Below, one piece after another: positions 1 through 11,847 of a stretch of DNA of 64,000 nucleotides (position 1 is its first letter; every line of letters begins with the position of its first letter). The notes below the pieces were generated by a model. It saw nothing but the letters and a program-made list of their open reading frames with translations, was not told the DNA's origin and did no database searches. Location of the stretch: contig NC_045140.1 in NCBI RefSeq assembly GCF_008831285.2, positions 6,053,528 through 6,117,527 of the forward strand, in the 5' to 3' direction. The position numbers and the translations under genes were made by a program. Origin of the DNA: Nymphaea colorata (Eukaryota > Streptophyta > Magnoliopsida > Nymphaeales > Nymphaeaceae).

Positions 1-1115
1 CAACAAGCTAAAAAAAGAAGAGGATGCAAGGCACCAGGACAGCAAGGACCAGATACTCAACGCAGAATCTCCTCACAACTTATAAAAAACCTGATATAAA
101 AAACTAAAGCAATAAAGGTGGCCTCCCATTCTTACTGTCTTACTTGTAAAAAAACCCGATATCAAAACTAAAGCAATAAAGCTGGCCTCCCATTCTTACT
201 GTCTATGGGAACCTAAGCTGCATCAGGACCTTTGTGGAGTATGGTACACCCTGCAACTCATCTAACATCCTCTAGCACCTTCAGATTATAATCACTTATG
301 TAGAGGACTATTGGTCCTAAACAAAGATCCTACCTGCAAAGTTTCTAATGCCATTCCATTTAGAAGAAAATGGTCTCCTGCCTTCCAGCATGTTCTTAAG
401 CCTCATCCAACCTTTGCTACTAGAGATCATGACATTCTGCTCATGCAGAGCAGGAATCAAATGAAGCCAATCTTCAAGGAAGCTCATTTTGACTTCATGT
501 CTTCCCTTTGATGGCTGTGGGGACATAATCTCCATTTGATTCTCCTGATTTTCCATCCATACCCCAAATGCCTACCCTTTTCTTGGTCACCAACCACCAA
601 TATATCCATCGGTGTCTCTACAGTACCCCTATTGCATCCCTTATTATAGGGGCCTCACTGGAGTATGTCTGAAAAGCTTCCAGGATCAACAGCCCTAAAC
701 CAGAGCCATACCTACAAAAATCCTCACCTCTCAATCCCTCCCATAAGGTATTATGAATAATCTACTTGTCTATCTAGAACTTCGCACAATTGTCATCTCC
801 TATCTTGCATTGAATTTTATCCTCAGTCTATTTCCAGCCCCGTCCCAAGCTCCTCCAGCCCCAAGTCCCCTTCCATCCTCATGGTGAGGCATATTTTCTT
901 TAGATCCATCTTCTGAGACCAGATTGCCTGTTCATGATATGGCATAGTCACACTACAAATAAAGACCGGTTAATCGTTCTAAAGGCCTCAGCCTCGTATA
1001 CCACCCTTGGGTTTTCGACTTGCAAGAGATCTTCCACTTGAAGGAGTATGGTCTCTTATGTGAGGTTGGTCAACCCACAGCAAAGCAATCATAGTGATTT
1101 CCATTTTCTAGGTCA
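1..1115 (-). other. Probable 3' part of the decayed LINE, no gene
   Basis: No intact coding sequence is visible. Positions 317-556 hold a short minus-strand open frame that may be LINE-derived, but I recognise no motif in it. A ~60-bp stretch at about 95-150 recurs at about 155-205 (AAACTAAAGCAATAAAG followed by TGGCCTCCCATTCTTACTG), a small local duplication. Confidence 0.35.
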
Positions 1116-3080
1116 TCAACTTTGGCAAGAAACACAAGCATCCAAAAATGTCAGAATGGCAGCAAGATTATGTTTGATTAGACACAATCTTTCTCCAAAT
1201 GAGACCAAGTTGGCCTTCCAGTCTACAAGTTTCTTCTCCATTCTACAAAAAACATCCACACAGTAATTAGTTTGGATGGCTCCTGTAAACAAGGGAAGCT
1301 CAAGGTAAGGCAAGGACAAGCTCCCTACACTTCAGCCAAGTATGCCACCATGTTGAGAAGATCTAGAATTAGCTACACCAAAAGTAATAAGCAAGAATTT
1401 GCCGTGGTTAATTAGCAATCTGGCCCTTTTCTCCATGCCATCAAGTAGGCCTTTGATAGCCATTATCATCTCCTTTGTGGCCCTATTGAGATAAGTACAT
1501 CACCTACAAACAGAGAGAAGAAAGACCTTGAAAATAAGCAAAGATCTTGGAAAGGTATATAGAACCCACAAGCAGTAGATTGACTGATTCTCCTTGAGAT
1601 GACTCCCACGACCAAAACAAAGAGGCAAGGGGATATAGTCCCCCCTTGCCTGAGCCCCTTGCTACTCTGAAGAATTATGCCTTCTTTCCCATTAACAAGA
1701 ACTGATAATGAAGCTGTGGTCACACAACTCATAATATTCCTTATCCATAATGGTGGAACCCAAGCCATTCAAAACTTTCTTTTAAGAAATTCTATGGAAC
1801 TCAGTCATAGGCTTTAAATAGGTCTAATTTCCAACAAACACATTTCTCCTTTTGCTCGAACTATCAATTATCTCGTGCACAATCATAATTTAACCATGGA
1901 TGACTCTATCTTTTAGGAAAGCACTTTGGTTGTGCCCAGTGAGCATACGAAGGATGTTATGCATTTGCTCTTCATGATTGTTTTCACGATGAACTTATGA
2001 AGGTTGTTACATAAAAAAAAGAAACCAACAGCCTTGCAAACATCCTTATTTACCACCTCCCAGCATTCTTAAAATAAGAAATTAAGGAAGCCATCAAGCT
2101 CTATCGCACTCTCACTATCGATGCTTCTGATTGTCTCCTCAACTTCTTCGATGGAGAGAAGTTGGATAGGCATCTGATTTTATTCTTCTGTTACTATTTT
2201 CCCATGACAGAAGTCTTTCCAAATCATGCTTGTTTCTTTATCATCCTGTAGAAAGGACTGGAAATAATCGGATGTTTGTTGTAGAGATCTCTTGAGAATC
2301 AAAGAAACTCCATGAAGTGAAAGTTCCAATATCGTATTTTTACGGAGTCTTTATTATGTAACAGTGTAAAAGAATTTAGTATTTTTACAACCTGCTTTGA
2401 GCCACTGCAATCTGGCTTTGTTCTTTCACATGATTTCTTCCCAAAACACTGTTTTTCCAGCTACTTCTTCCCGCATAGCCATACACCTTTTTTCCACTTC
2501 TATTACCAGGCTACTCTATTTTTCTAGCAAACCATTAGTTACCTCCAGTCTAGGGGATGATCCAGGCACATCCAATCACCTGCCCCTCGAACTCATCCTT
2601 GAGCCATGACTTAACAAAAGAAAAACTTGAAAATCTATTATGTTCGGGCTCACTTTTCACGTTGATCAAGAAAGCCTTATAGTCTAATGTAGGCCTAGGA
2701 ATGAGGTTGAGTGAAGCGTTGTTAGGCTTGGACTACTCACTTATGGTTTATCGAGTTGACATTTGATCAGATCAGCTCCTTTCCTTCATGCCACAAGCTA
2801 CTATGAAGTAATTAAATTGTCTTACATGCTAGAAAATAAGGCAGGTTCCCTGTTTTGTCATACAAATATCTGAATGTTGAAATCTCCAGTAACTATAGTG
2901 GGGACATCCTTGCTGCAATTCAGGTCCTCCAACTATAAGAGAACCTCTTCTCGGCGTCTGCTGAAGTGGAAGATAAACTCCAATGACTCGAATTGGTATT
3001 GTCATCCCTGCAACTTGAAAGTCACATGAAATCCATCAACAAGTCATCTAATGTCCCAAGCATGTTACTTTGTCTAGATT
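1116..3080 (-). pseudogene. Decayed L1-type LINE ORF2 (endonuclease + reverse transcriptase)
   Basis: This is a remnant of a plant non-LTR retrotransposon ORF2, whose protein would nick target DNA and reverse-transcribe the element RNA. Read on the minus strand, blocks occur in the correct order. An endonuclease motif VPTIVTGDFNI lies near 2870-2900, with GDFN at 2876-2887. An AFLKDR box with HNQS before it lies near 1880-1935. A block with VLVNG, then SKGLRQGGTISPCLF, lies at 1466-1768. The C-terminal YLELPLF...LVDWKANLVSFGERLCLIKH block lies at 1116-1319. Stops and frameshifts separate the blocks; for example a stop follows the AFLKDR box, and the FADD-type catalytic box is not intact. It cannot code for an active enzyme. 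Weak gag-like or ORF1 sequence may continue to about 4000, and 3' sequence to about 300, but I cannot fix the ends or see target duplications. Confidence 0.75.
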
Positions 3081-4780
3081 CCAAATACAGGCTACTGTGA
3101 CTACTTCTCCCTGCTTCATGCGTTGGAGAGACAGCCCTTCACTATATTGTTCACCACTACCTCTTTGACAAGAGTGTCAAGAAGAAAACTAATGCAGGTC
3201 TTTTCAGACTTTGAAAGGTTCATGAGATCTCTGTCTTGCAGCCCCCGCAACGCCCCTCATATTCTAACAGAGGATGTTTACTTGGTCGTGGCTGAAGATG
3301 GTGGGGGAGTTTTGCCTCCTCCCCTCCTACATTCATCGCCTATAGCACAACATTTTCCTTCTGCATATGGATTTTGCCTTTTTCCTTCGCTTTTGCAAGC
3401 TCCTCTTTCTACCTATTTTGAAACATTCCTCCTTAGATGTTCACACACATCTTTTGATCAGTGAGGGGAAACCAATGGTCGATTCCCCCCGGAACATCCA
3501 ACAAACTCGTCTGGAATTGCTCCTTGCCTTTCCAACTGCTAGCAGCTGGCTTGTATTCCTTACCCTGGTTTTTTAATGTATCGGAAAGAGAGCTTTTCTC
3601 GTTCACCTTTGCGGAGAAAGAGAAGACCCTAGTGGAGGCTCCTCTGCTCCTTTCATACACAAACCTCCAAAAGGATTGGAACACCAGGGCATCATGCCAA
3701 TGTGACGTAGGATACTCATTTGAAGCATGAGATTAACAGTTCATGCTCAAAACCTTTTGTATATTTGAGTAACGCGTGCAGAGCGCTGCATGCTAGAGTG
3801 AAGGTTGGAGCAAATAATTACACAAAGCTAATGCCTCAAGGCACCTAATGATCCAAGAAACTCGCTAGCTCAAGTGCACGGCAACCGTTCCCTTCTTTAG
3901 TAGGGACCGTCGTAAAGCCTATCAGGAATGTTCCCCCATTGCGTCCTTCTCGGGAGATGCAGAACATCATTGTTGCCCCCAGCCACCTAAACGTGCATGG
4001 AGTTCTTGTGGATTACTAATATGCAGCATAGTGGCAGAGCCAAAAATTTTTGACTGAATGGAACTAATCAATGATTGAAGTACATCGCAGATGGTGGCTT
4101 ACGTACAAAGGACTGTGTGGGCAACAGCCCACAAATGCCGGTTACGCCCCAGAAGAAGGCAGTGATTAAGTACAAACTGTAAAGACAAGACTTTATGGTG
4201 GACATCTGCCACCATCTCCATCCAGGTTGCATCAACGTCCACCTCAAAACGGTTGTGTTTTTTGTTCGGTGGTTCTTTTTAAATCTTTTTGTTTGAGAAA
4301 CCTTTTAAAAGGGAGGAACCAGGTGAAGGCCCAAGGGCTACGCTCCCGAAGGACCACACCATACAAAGATCAGGTTGCAGAATGGTCAGGATTTTGACCT
4401 GGCCCCTTCCTACATTCACCACCTGTGGTGGTGGTTAACATCATTAAGGTTGCACTTTTTCTATCTTGACAAGCATTTTTCCCAATAACAATGAGTAAAG
4501 AAGAAAAAACAAGCATATACAAGTCATTAAGTTCGTCGGGTCAAGAGGCACAGACCAGCAAAACCAGATTTAAAGGTTTTTGTGGTGGCTTTAAAGAGCT
4601 ACTTGAAGGCAACTTTCTAGTGTTCGATCTTAATATTTATATCACCACGAATGTCTTGAACCTTGTGACGAAAATCTGAGAGCGGCATCTCCTCAACGCA
4701 ATCTGAGAATTTCACCTTGGGCCGCTGCCATCAATATGAAGGCGCGTCAGGCACGGGGCAGATAAGAGAAAATAAGGAAT
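3081..4780. other. Repeat-derived intergenic sequence between LINE and gene 1
   Basis: Short open frames at 3123-3730 overlap on both strands and show no recognisable domain. They may be remnants of the LINE 5' part or ORF1. A MITE-like copy occupies about 4030-4140. The stretch 4140-4780 has no recognisable gene and should contain the 3' UTR and polyadenylation region of the minus-strand gene ending at 4789. Confidence 0.35.
4030..4140. mobile_element. MITE-like copy (GTGGCAGAGCCA family)
   Basis: It begins GTGGCAGAGCCAAAAATTTTTG and ends with a small palindrome, GTGGGCAACAGCCCAC. This matches the half-structure of related copies at 11.85, 44.27, 46.66, 53.09, 55.88, 56.87 and 59.02 kb. It is truncated or diverged at the right end. 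Confidence 0.5.
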
Positions 4781-4788
4781 GAAATAAG

Positions 4789-7700
4789 TTATCTTGCACT
4801 AACTCTGTAGTGGAACTTAAGATCTTCAGTCATCTGCCTCAAACATTCTTTTCCCATTTCTTCTGCTTCTGATGCCCTTCTGCAGATTTCCTCTGCCTGC
4901 AATAAACACAAAATATCTGATATTTGAACATAAGAATATCAAGTGATACTTCGGATTTGTTATCACAAAAACATGGAATACTCTGGCTTAAACCATAACG
5001 CAGATGCTCATAAACACGACTCACGCTTGCAGCCAAATTTAATGTGCGCATGGGCAGATACGGACACCAATGCTCACCGTAGCCATGGAAATAATGTAGC
5101 TGACCACTTCAAAGGATCGAAACAGGCTAATGTATAACCACAAAGAGCAATATGAAGCATATAATAGACTTCAGTCTACCATTCGCATGATTATTGTTGA
5201 ATGCACAAACCAAGCTTTCTTATTGCTAATAATCTAGAAAAGAAAAAACAAAAGCTAAATAACTCCATCTATATAACTTCCAACAGATGATCAATACCGT
5301 ATGCAACATGGAAAAAGCTTTGAGCCCAAAAGGAGAATGCCCTGATTGTTAGAAACTTAGAATATGTTCTAGCATTCTGGATAAACATCAAAATAGAGAC
5401 ACAAATAGAGTCCATTGAAAAAATGAGGCATGAAAACTTCTTTTGAAGACAGTTGAAATGACAAGAATATATTGCCCAAGGGAAGATACTCAGACATAAA
5501 CATAGAAGCAGCAACATTGCTTGTCTCTGTATCAGTAATTTTTGGTTTAGATTCTCTGTTTAAGAGAACCATAGGTCACACTTTAGTTGTAAAACCAAAA
5601 TGATGCAGTGCACGTTCTGCAATAAAACTGTAGTCACACTTGAAACTGAAGTTTGAACTCTGTAAGACCCTATTATGACAACAGATCAATTGAGAAATTC
5701 AGTCAGATTACAGGTGACAATGCTGTCAAACCCTTACAAGATGCACCGAGCAGATTAAAGCATCCAATCTATGCCTGTTAAAAACTGTTTTGAACTTTGC
5801 TAACAAATTTCAGATAACATAGAAAGGATGACTAAATGTGCATAGACACGCATACTATACCTGCATGCAACTGATAACGACAGGAGGTGCAACTTCTCCG
5901 TGCCCAGAAATGATGGATCTCTGCAACACACTCCGCACATGTGAGAGCTCATTTGTCAAGTCCTTCACCAGATCTTCTGCTTTCTGGATCTGTTTTTGCG
6001 AGAATATGAAAGCCTTTTCTGATTGAGAACAAAAACTGTCCATGCAATGGCCCCTATCTTGCTGAGGATGCATCTTCAAAATGCCCTTGGATGGAACAGA
6101 CAATGGTGAACTTTTTTGTCTCTCAATGTCTGAATGAAGTGAACACTGACGTAATGAGGGTATTTCAGGAAGCTTTGACATGAGAGGAAAGCGTAGTGTT
6201 GATGGTGGTGGAGTTAAACAGCATTCTTCAGACTCTCCTGTTATACACGAGTTTTCTCTTTGCCAAATACAACTATCTGTAGGTGAAGGAGCAGCAATTT
6301 CAAAAGGGGAAGGAGCGGCAATTTCAAAAGGGATGGGGGACGAGTTGGAGGGAGGGTCAGGTTCTGTGTGAACTGAAGCGACTGGCTTATCAAGCTCCTC
6401 GTCTAAAATTGGATGGAACAGAGAGGAGTTACTGTTCCACAATGTAGAGGCCGATTTTTCAAACGTATTAGAAGTATCCACGGTGTGTTTAGTTGCACGA
6501 GAAATTTCAAAATTTTCTAGACGAACGGAACTATGAGATTCAACTGTAGGTTGTGGCGAAAGATCTGCATTTAGATCAGAACGGCTACAGACATTAGCAG
6601 CTGGTTTTGCAGTCTCAGAGCCAGACGAGCAACATAAAGTACCCTCAGAAGACATCTTCAGTCCACCCTGTACCTTATTCCCAACCTTTTTTGGAGAACG
6701 CTTGTAAGGTTTAACCTCAATGTCATCTGCATATACGATAATACATATTAAGTAAAAGGCAGATACGGTACAAAGTACAAACATAACTTTAGGAAAGCAA
6801 TGCTGCTTACAGGAATCGTCCTTTGTAAGGTTCATAAGGAAAGGCAGCAGTTTTCTGTAGCTTGGTGAGTTGAAGCGATGAAATATTTTAATCTGCAAAA
6901 CGATAAACCAAAGTGCATAGCATGAATCCTGTAAGCACACCAACATTAGCTTCATTGAGAAGAAACTGCCAAATTGGATAACTGAAAAGCAACAAAAATT
7001 AGCAAAACAAATAGCAACTTGAAATTTCAGCGGAATAGTAGAAACACTTAAGAGACAAAACACAATTCGGCAAATCACCAAATAATACCAACTTCAAATA
7101 TGGGTATAGAATACTACAAACATTGCAAATTCGACAACAGCATCAATGCAAATAAACATACAGTGGAAAGCAGTGTGACGTAAACAACTAAAACCAAACA
7201 ATGCAAACTCTCCAAAATGGATTGAAGCTGAAAATCACGCTTACAGGCTTTCTCTTAATGGTGTTTGAGGTAGCACCTATAACAGCATTTGATGGTGGAA
7301 CCCCGTCTCTTCCTGCTTGATCCTCCTGACCAGCTGATCCAACTGCATCAATAGCACGGACGGCCCCTTCAACATTGGAATATTCAACCTTGTCGACATT
7401 CTTATAGTTTAATAAAGAATCATCATCCGCTAGTGGCTTTACAATATTCTTGCTCGCACCAGCATATCCTAAATCCTCCTCTATTGCTTGTGTATTACTC
7501 TCTTCAACCCTCGTATGTTTCTCTGCCACTATTTTCAAATCCGGAACCTCTAGATCCTTCTGCACTTCTATGGGAACGCTACCGCTAGTCATCTTCAGCA
7601 ATCCAATATTCTCCTCTCCAAAACCATCAGCAGTTTCCATAGGCAATTCTATGAAAGCGGATTCTCTCATGGTTTCTTCTTCACAAGCTCCACGGGGTCC

Positions 7701-8531
7701 AGTTTCTGGAAGCTCGGGAACCTGATCCGCAGAAAGAATTTGGTCACTCCCTGCGCCAGTATCATTTACTACTTCTTCTGTTGCAACTTGCGGAATCCCC
7801 ACAGTACCATCTACAGACAGGTCTCCGCGGTCACTCACATCGACGGACCCTAAATCCCTCAACACGTTCCAAACTATGCCGTTGACATCAGCTGCCGATA
7901 TAGCAAAAAAGCCATCTCCGGGAGAAACGACAGCAGAATTACTTTGAGCAATAACGGACTCCAAATCCCTTTCCATTCCCTCCTCACCCGGACCACAAGC
8001 TGTATCCTCTGAACCATCAGAAACTGGATCTTGGCAGCGGCCGTTTCGACATTCCATATCCGCGCCCACGAACCCCAAGCTCTCCCGGGTCTCGCTTCCA
8101 CCTTCACCGACCCTCTCTTCAGCATCATGCGCAGCAACGACATTCTCAGAACCCGACGTCCGTGGACGAGCGAGGCCGGGATCCAGCTCAACCTCCTTCT
8201 TGCCACCGCACACCCTCTTTTTCCCGCCATCGTCGGAGTCAGAATCCCGATCAATGGACGGCGGCGAGAAAACCCTGTGAGCTCGAAGATCCTTAATGGA
8301 TCCGGCACCAGTCGCCACCGCGTACAGAACAGGGCCATCAGGAGCCCTCTGGCGCGAGATAGAGCGATCTGGCAGAGCCTCACCGTTTACGGCAGGTCGG
8401 CGACGGGGATCGGCACGGGCACAGCCGGATCTGGTGCGGTGGAGGTACACCTCCGACTTGCTTCGGGTCATGATGCCCCGAAGAGGGTGAGACTCGTCAC
8501 CTCGCTTCCTCTTCCCGGAACGAGTGGCCAT
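4789..8531 (-). CDS. Uncharacterised plant nuclear protein, 4 exons, ~780 aa
   Basis: I rebuilt four exons on the minus strand: 8531-7245, 6892-6811, 6726-5861 and 4896-4789. All introns are GT-AG and all phases close (1287, 82, 866 and 108 nt). The N-terminus is very basic (SGKRKRG, then TRSKSEVYLHRTRSG), which suggests a nuclear localisation signal. The middle is acidic, Ser/Pro-rich and probably disordered, with a small tandem repeat of PFEIAAPSP encoded near 6285-6340. The last ~85 residues are heptad-like and probably a coiled coil: FSQKQIQKAEDLVKDLTNEL around residue 698 to 718, then AEEICRRASEAEEMGKECL in exon 4. I see no catalytic domain and recognise no named family. The start is the first Met of a long open frame and is followed at once by the basic region. 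Two E2F-type sites lie upstream, so a cell-cycle role is plausible but inferred. The stop in exon 4 (TAA at 4789-4791) could be bypassed by an unseen donor, so a further 3' exon is not excluded. Confidence 0.82.
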
Positions 8532-8695
8532 GATGAGGGCCTCTTCTCGTGTCGGTGCTAGGGATTATGAGCAGGAGAACCCCAGAAGAATGGCGCCAAA
8601 GAAAAAGGGGCAGGGGGAGACGATGAGGAAGAATGGCCTCAGATCCTCCTCCTCTTTTTTTTTTATTTTGTTAGAGCGCGCGGGTACAGGGAGGA

Positions 8696-8724
8696 ATGGC
8701 GGGAAAATGGTTTTGGCGGGAAAG
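8696..8724 (-). promoter_or_regulatory. Two tandem E2F-type sites upstream of gene 1
   Basis: TTTCCCGC occurs twice on the minus strand, the gene's sense strand, at 8699-8706 and 8716-8723. This is a perfect fit to the plant E2F consensus TTTSSCGC. The copies are 17 bp apart and about 170-190 bp upstream of the ATG at 8531. The downstream copy on the plus strand reads TTTGGCGGGAAA. Tandem E2F sites near the start are typical of S-phase genes. Function here is inferred. Confidence 0.6.
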
Positions 8725-8879
8725 ACGGGGATGAAGTACGCGAGCGACGAACCCACATTCGACTGGGTGAAACGACTACCTGAGCCGTCCATCTTGAATA
8801 CCGACGGCCTTGATTTGTTTCCGTCTTGGGCAGTTATTGCGTCTCCACGGTCGCATGTCAGCTACAGTGAGATCGCCTA

Positions 8880-9445
8880 ACTCGAGGATAGCTTTGAGAT
8901 ATTGTTTGATAGATTGGAAATCTTGGATAGAATTAAGTTTTAGAAACATATTTCTTGAAATAAGTGGAATGAAAAATCTGCTGCCCATTCCACCTTTGCT
9001 TGGTGTTTGCTTTTTTTAGTGAGTTCTTCTTAAATGAACCCGCAGCCATAGTTGGCAGGCTTATTGTAAATTACCTATAGCTGAATCGGGCAATTCGGAG
9101 CGAGTCAAGCCGAGCCGAGATTCCTGAGTCAGTCCGACTAGTTTGCCAGCGTTTGATGGGCATGATCCGGTAGAAATTGGAATTGTTGGATGAAAACATT
9201 TCTTCTAATTTTGTAAAATATTATAGGGTGCTATTATGATTCTGTGAAAAATCTTATGAGTTAATTTGAAAACTTCCTGAAAATCCTGAGCTTACAAAGA
9301 AATTTTTCTTTCGACCTTCTCAAATAATCGTTGTTGCTTTTTCCTTTTTTTAATTCTCATCCTCGGCCCCTCGCTCATGCCGTGCAACTTTTCCAGGCGA
9401 GCGCGTCCTGATGAAATGAACATTTTCTTACCCTTGGAGGAGAAA
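8880..9445. other. Intergenic, diverged GAGC/CGAG-rich repeat
   Basis: No gene is seen. Around 9080-9150 lies GCGAGTCAAGCCGAGCCGAG-like sequence related to the GAGCTCGA-rich repeats at 24.0, 44.5 and 48.1 kb. The remainder is AT-rich without recognisable features. Confidence 0.4.
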
Positions 9446-9714
9446 AAGACGAGGAAGAAGAGAGATATGTTTATGGGTTTGCTTCTAGGAGGCGCAGGGT
9501 TGGCTAATCTCATTATCAAATCCTAAGCAAAGGATAAGTTGGGCTTTTATAGACCGCCTCCTAGGTTTTCCCAATGCCCAACAACGTACGGTTACGGCTA
9601 AAGAGATTAATTTTCTCAATTAATGGGCAGTTTTCTTATTTAATCTTGTAACCGCAAGTGGGTCATCTTACAGTTACAAGATGTAGAGATAGGGCTCATG
9701 GCCACTATCCAACA
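9446..9714 (-). repeat. Putative 3' LTR copy
   Basis: This direct repeat matches 10724-10992. It contains AATTTTCTCAATTAATGGGC and GTTACAAGATGTAGAGATAG, shared almost base for base with the other copy. On the minus strand it begins with TG. Confidence 0.6.
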
Positions 9715-10723
9715 TCTCACACTTGACCATGAGTCCATCAGATTGCTTTCACTATTTGTGGGTTTCCTTAATCTTTAGTTACGAGGCTTTTCATAATTGG
9801 TTTGTCCATCGTAACTTGAATTTTTAATCAAGGATTGTAGCGAAGTTTTCCTTTCAAGGGTTTTCCATCGCAACCTTTGAAGTAGTCAATATATATTCAC
9901 ATTAGTGACGAGCTTTTCTTCATGCACAATTATTTCCATCGTAACATATTAAAACTTAGTCCCATGTAGACCACAAGTTTTACATAAAAAAAGCATCAAG
10001 AATCCTCTTCATAATAATGCTAGTAATCATGTAAGCATTTGAAGCGTACATGCATATTCTCTTCTTGTTCAGCAATGAAATCAACTTGGATACTTTTCAA
10101 CCACCTCACAAAGAAGAAAACCAGGATTTTATTAGCCTCATACGGGCTATATGCTTAGCAAATAAATCATTAAGAATTCATTTTGTTAAAAAAGCTAGCA
10201 ATCACATGAATATATCTTTTGTTTCATATATATAAAAATATTTAACTGCTATAAAATATGGCCAACCTAGACTTTCTTAATGTATACTGACAAGCCAAAT
10301 TAAGAGTTTGCATCAAGTCCAGCACACAAAATAATATACATTGAAATCACATGGTATATTTTCCTTTTATTGTTTTTCACAATTACTCAACTCCTTTAAC
10401 AACATGAGTTCCAAAGCATTCATGCAATACATTACCATATGATAAATGACAAAATAATATTAGTCTTCCAACATAGCAAAGGGAATATTCAAGTGTGCTC
10501 CCACTTATCAAATATTTACATAATCATCAACTTGATTAGCAACGTCTAATCTTTACTATAACTATTTAACAAAATGAGCAATTCACTCATAGTCTATCAT
10601 ACAAGCATTGTTCATCTTGTATAGTCTTCATCAGTATATCTTCTCATAGAAATATTTTTATTTAACTCATCAATGTCAACACATAGCATCTCGCTCAGGA
10701 AGCAACATCTGAAACAGATTGAG

Positions 10724-10992
10724 AAGACTAGGAAGAAGAGAGATATGTTTACGGGTTTGCTTCTAGGAGGCGCAGGCTTGGCTAATCTCATGATCAAATC
10801 CTAAGCAAATGATAAGCTGAGCTTTCATAGACCGCTTCCTAGGTTTTCCCAATGCCCAGCAACGTACGATTAAGGCCAAAGAGATTAATTTTCTCAATTA
10901 ATGGGCAGTTTTCTTATTTAATCTTGTAACTGCAAGTGGGCCCTCTTGCAGTTACAAGATGTAGAGATAGGGTTCAGGGCCACTATCCAACA
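10724..10992 (-). repeat. Putative 5' LTR copy
   Basis: This is the partner of 9446-9714. Differences are scattered substitutions, such as GTGGGCCCTCTTGCAG against GTGGGTCATCTTACAG, which indicates an old insertion. Confidence 0.6.
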
Positions 10993-11074
10993 GAAATTGT
11001 GTCTAATTTTGTAAACACCCAATAAGTCGGATATGGTAAGACTTATAACACAAATAACGTCTCGGAGTTTTAAA

Positions 11075-11345
11075 CGATGAGGTTTTTTTCGAGTATAGTA
11101 CAGTGAGTTTGAAAAAAACAGTTAAAAGATGGTAAATTTTTAAAAATTTTAAAAAACTAAAAATGAGAAAAAAAAATTAAATAAGTGAGAAACTAATAAC
11201 ACAAACATCAAAGGGTAAATAGATTTGCAACAAATAAAAAATAGAAAATAAGAAAAAAACTGTTTGGCATTAAAAAAAACTGAAAAAAATGAAAACATGT
11301 TTTTTTTAAAAAACGGTTTTTTTGGTTTAAAAGGCTATTTATTTT
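11075..11345 (+). repeat. AT-rich dispersed repeat, copy 1
   Basis: It contains AATAAGTGAGAAACTAATAAC and a CGAGTATAGTACAGTGAGTTTG block. Both recur in inverted orientation at about 36490-36745 and, more diverged, at 32805-33055 inside a kinesin intron. No coding potential is visible. Confidence 0.55.
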
Positions 11346-11847
11346 TATAAGCTTGAAAAACAGTGTTGGTCGTCGCAATTCATAAAAATCGGATTCATAT
11401 ATACCATATATTTTTTCATTCATATTTAAATGTGAAATTGTATCCAAATTTGTAAACATTCAATAAGTCGGATATGGTAAGAGATATATTTGATTTGGAT
11501 TGATCCATTGACATCCCCATATTTGGGTATGGTATAGAAAATGTGGATTAAATATCAGTTCTACAAAAAGGTGGTTTGGACTTCGAATCCTTAGATTTAA
11601 GTTCCTCCATTACCTTCAAATCACCTTGGATCTCATATCTAAAACCAAATAAAGCGATTTCTATATTAAGTTTTGTGATGTGTTTGACCAACTCAAAATT
11701 GTTTGATATTTGATTTTTATTTTCTACCTTGCATCTACAACATGGGTCAAAAATCAGGTGGTCTGACTTCATTTGACCTATGCCAAAAAATAGGAACTCA
11801 TAGGATTTGAACTTTCGACTACCCATCCATCTATTGTTATCCAGATC

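Larger units (their letters stand above)
9446..10992 (-). mobile_element. Small non-autonomous copia-like element with two ~269-bp repeats
   Basis: Two direct repeats (9446-9714 and 10724-10992) are about 90% alike by eye and enclose ~1.0 kb without coding capacity. Read on the minus strand, each repeat starts TGTTGGATAGTGG, a copia-type LTR start. The copy at 9714 is preceded by CAAGTGTGAGA, which closely resembles the polypurine tract/3' LTR junction seen in many plant copia elements. I cannot find a primer-binding site after the other LTR, and the LTR 3' ends do not finish in a clean CA. The element is therefore either eroded or a TRIM-like derivative. Confidence 0.5.

Noticed and set aside
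7450-8561. Long plus-strand frames opposite exon 1 of gene 1
   Set aside because: They are the antisense shadow of a phase-consistent coding exon and carry no domain.
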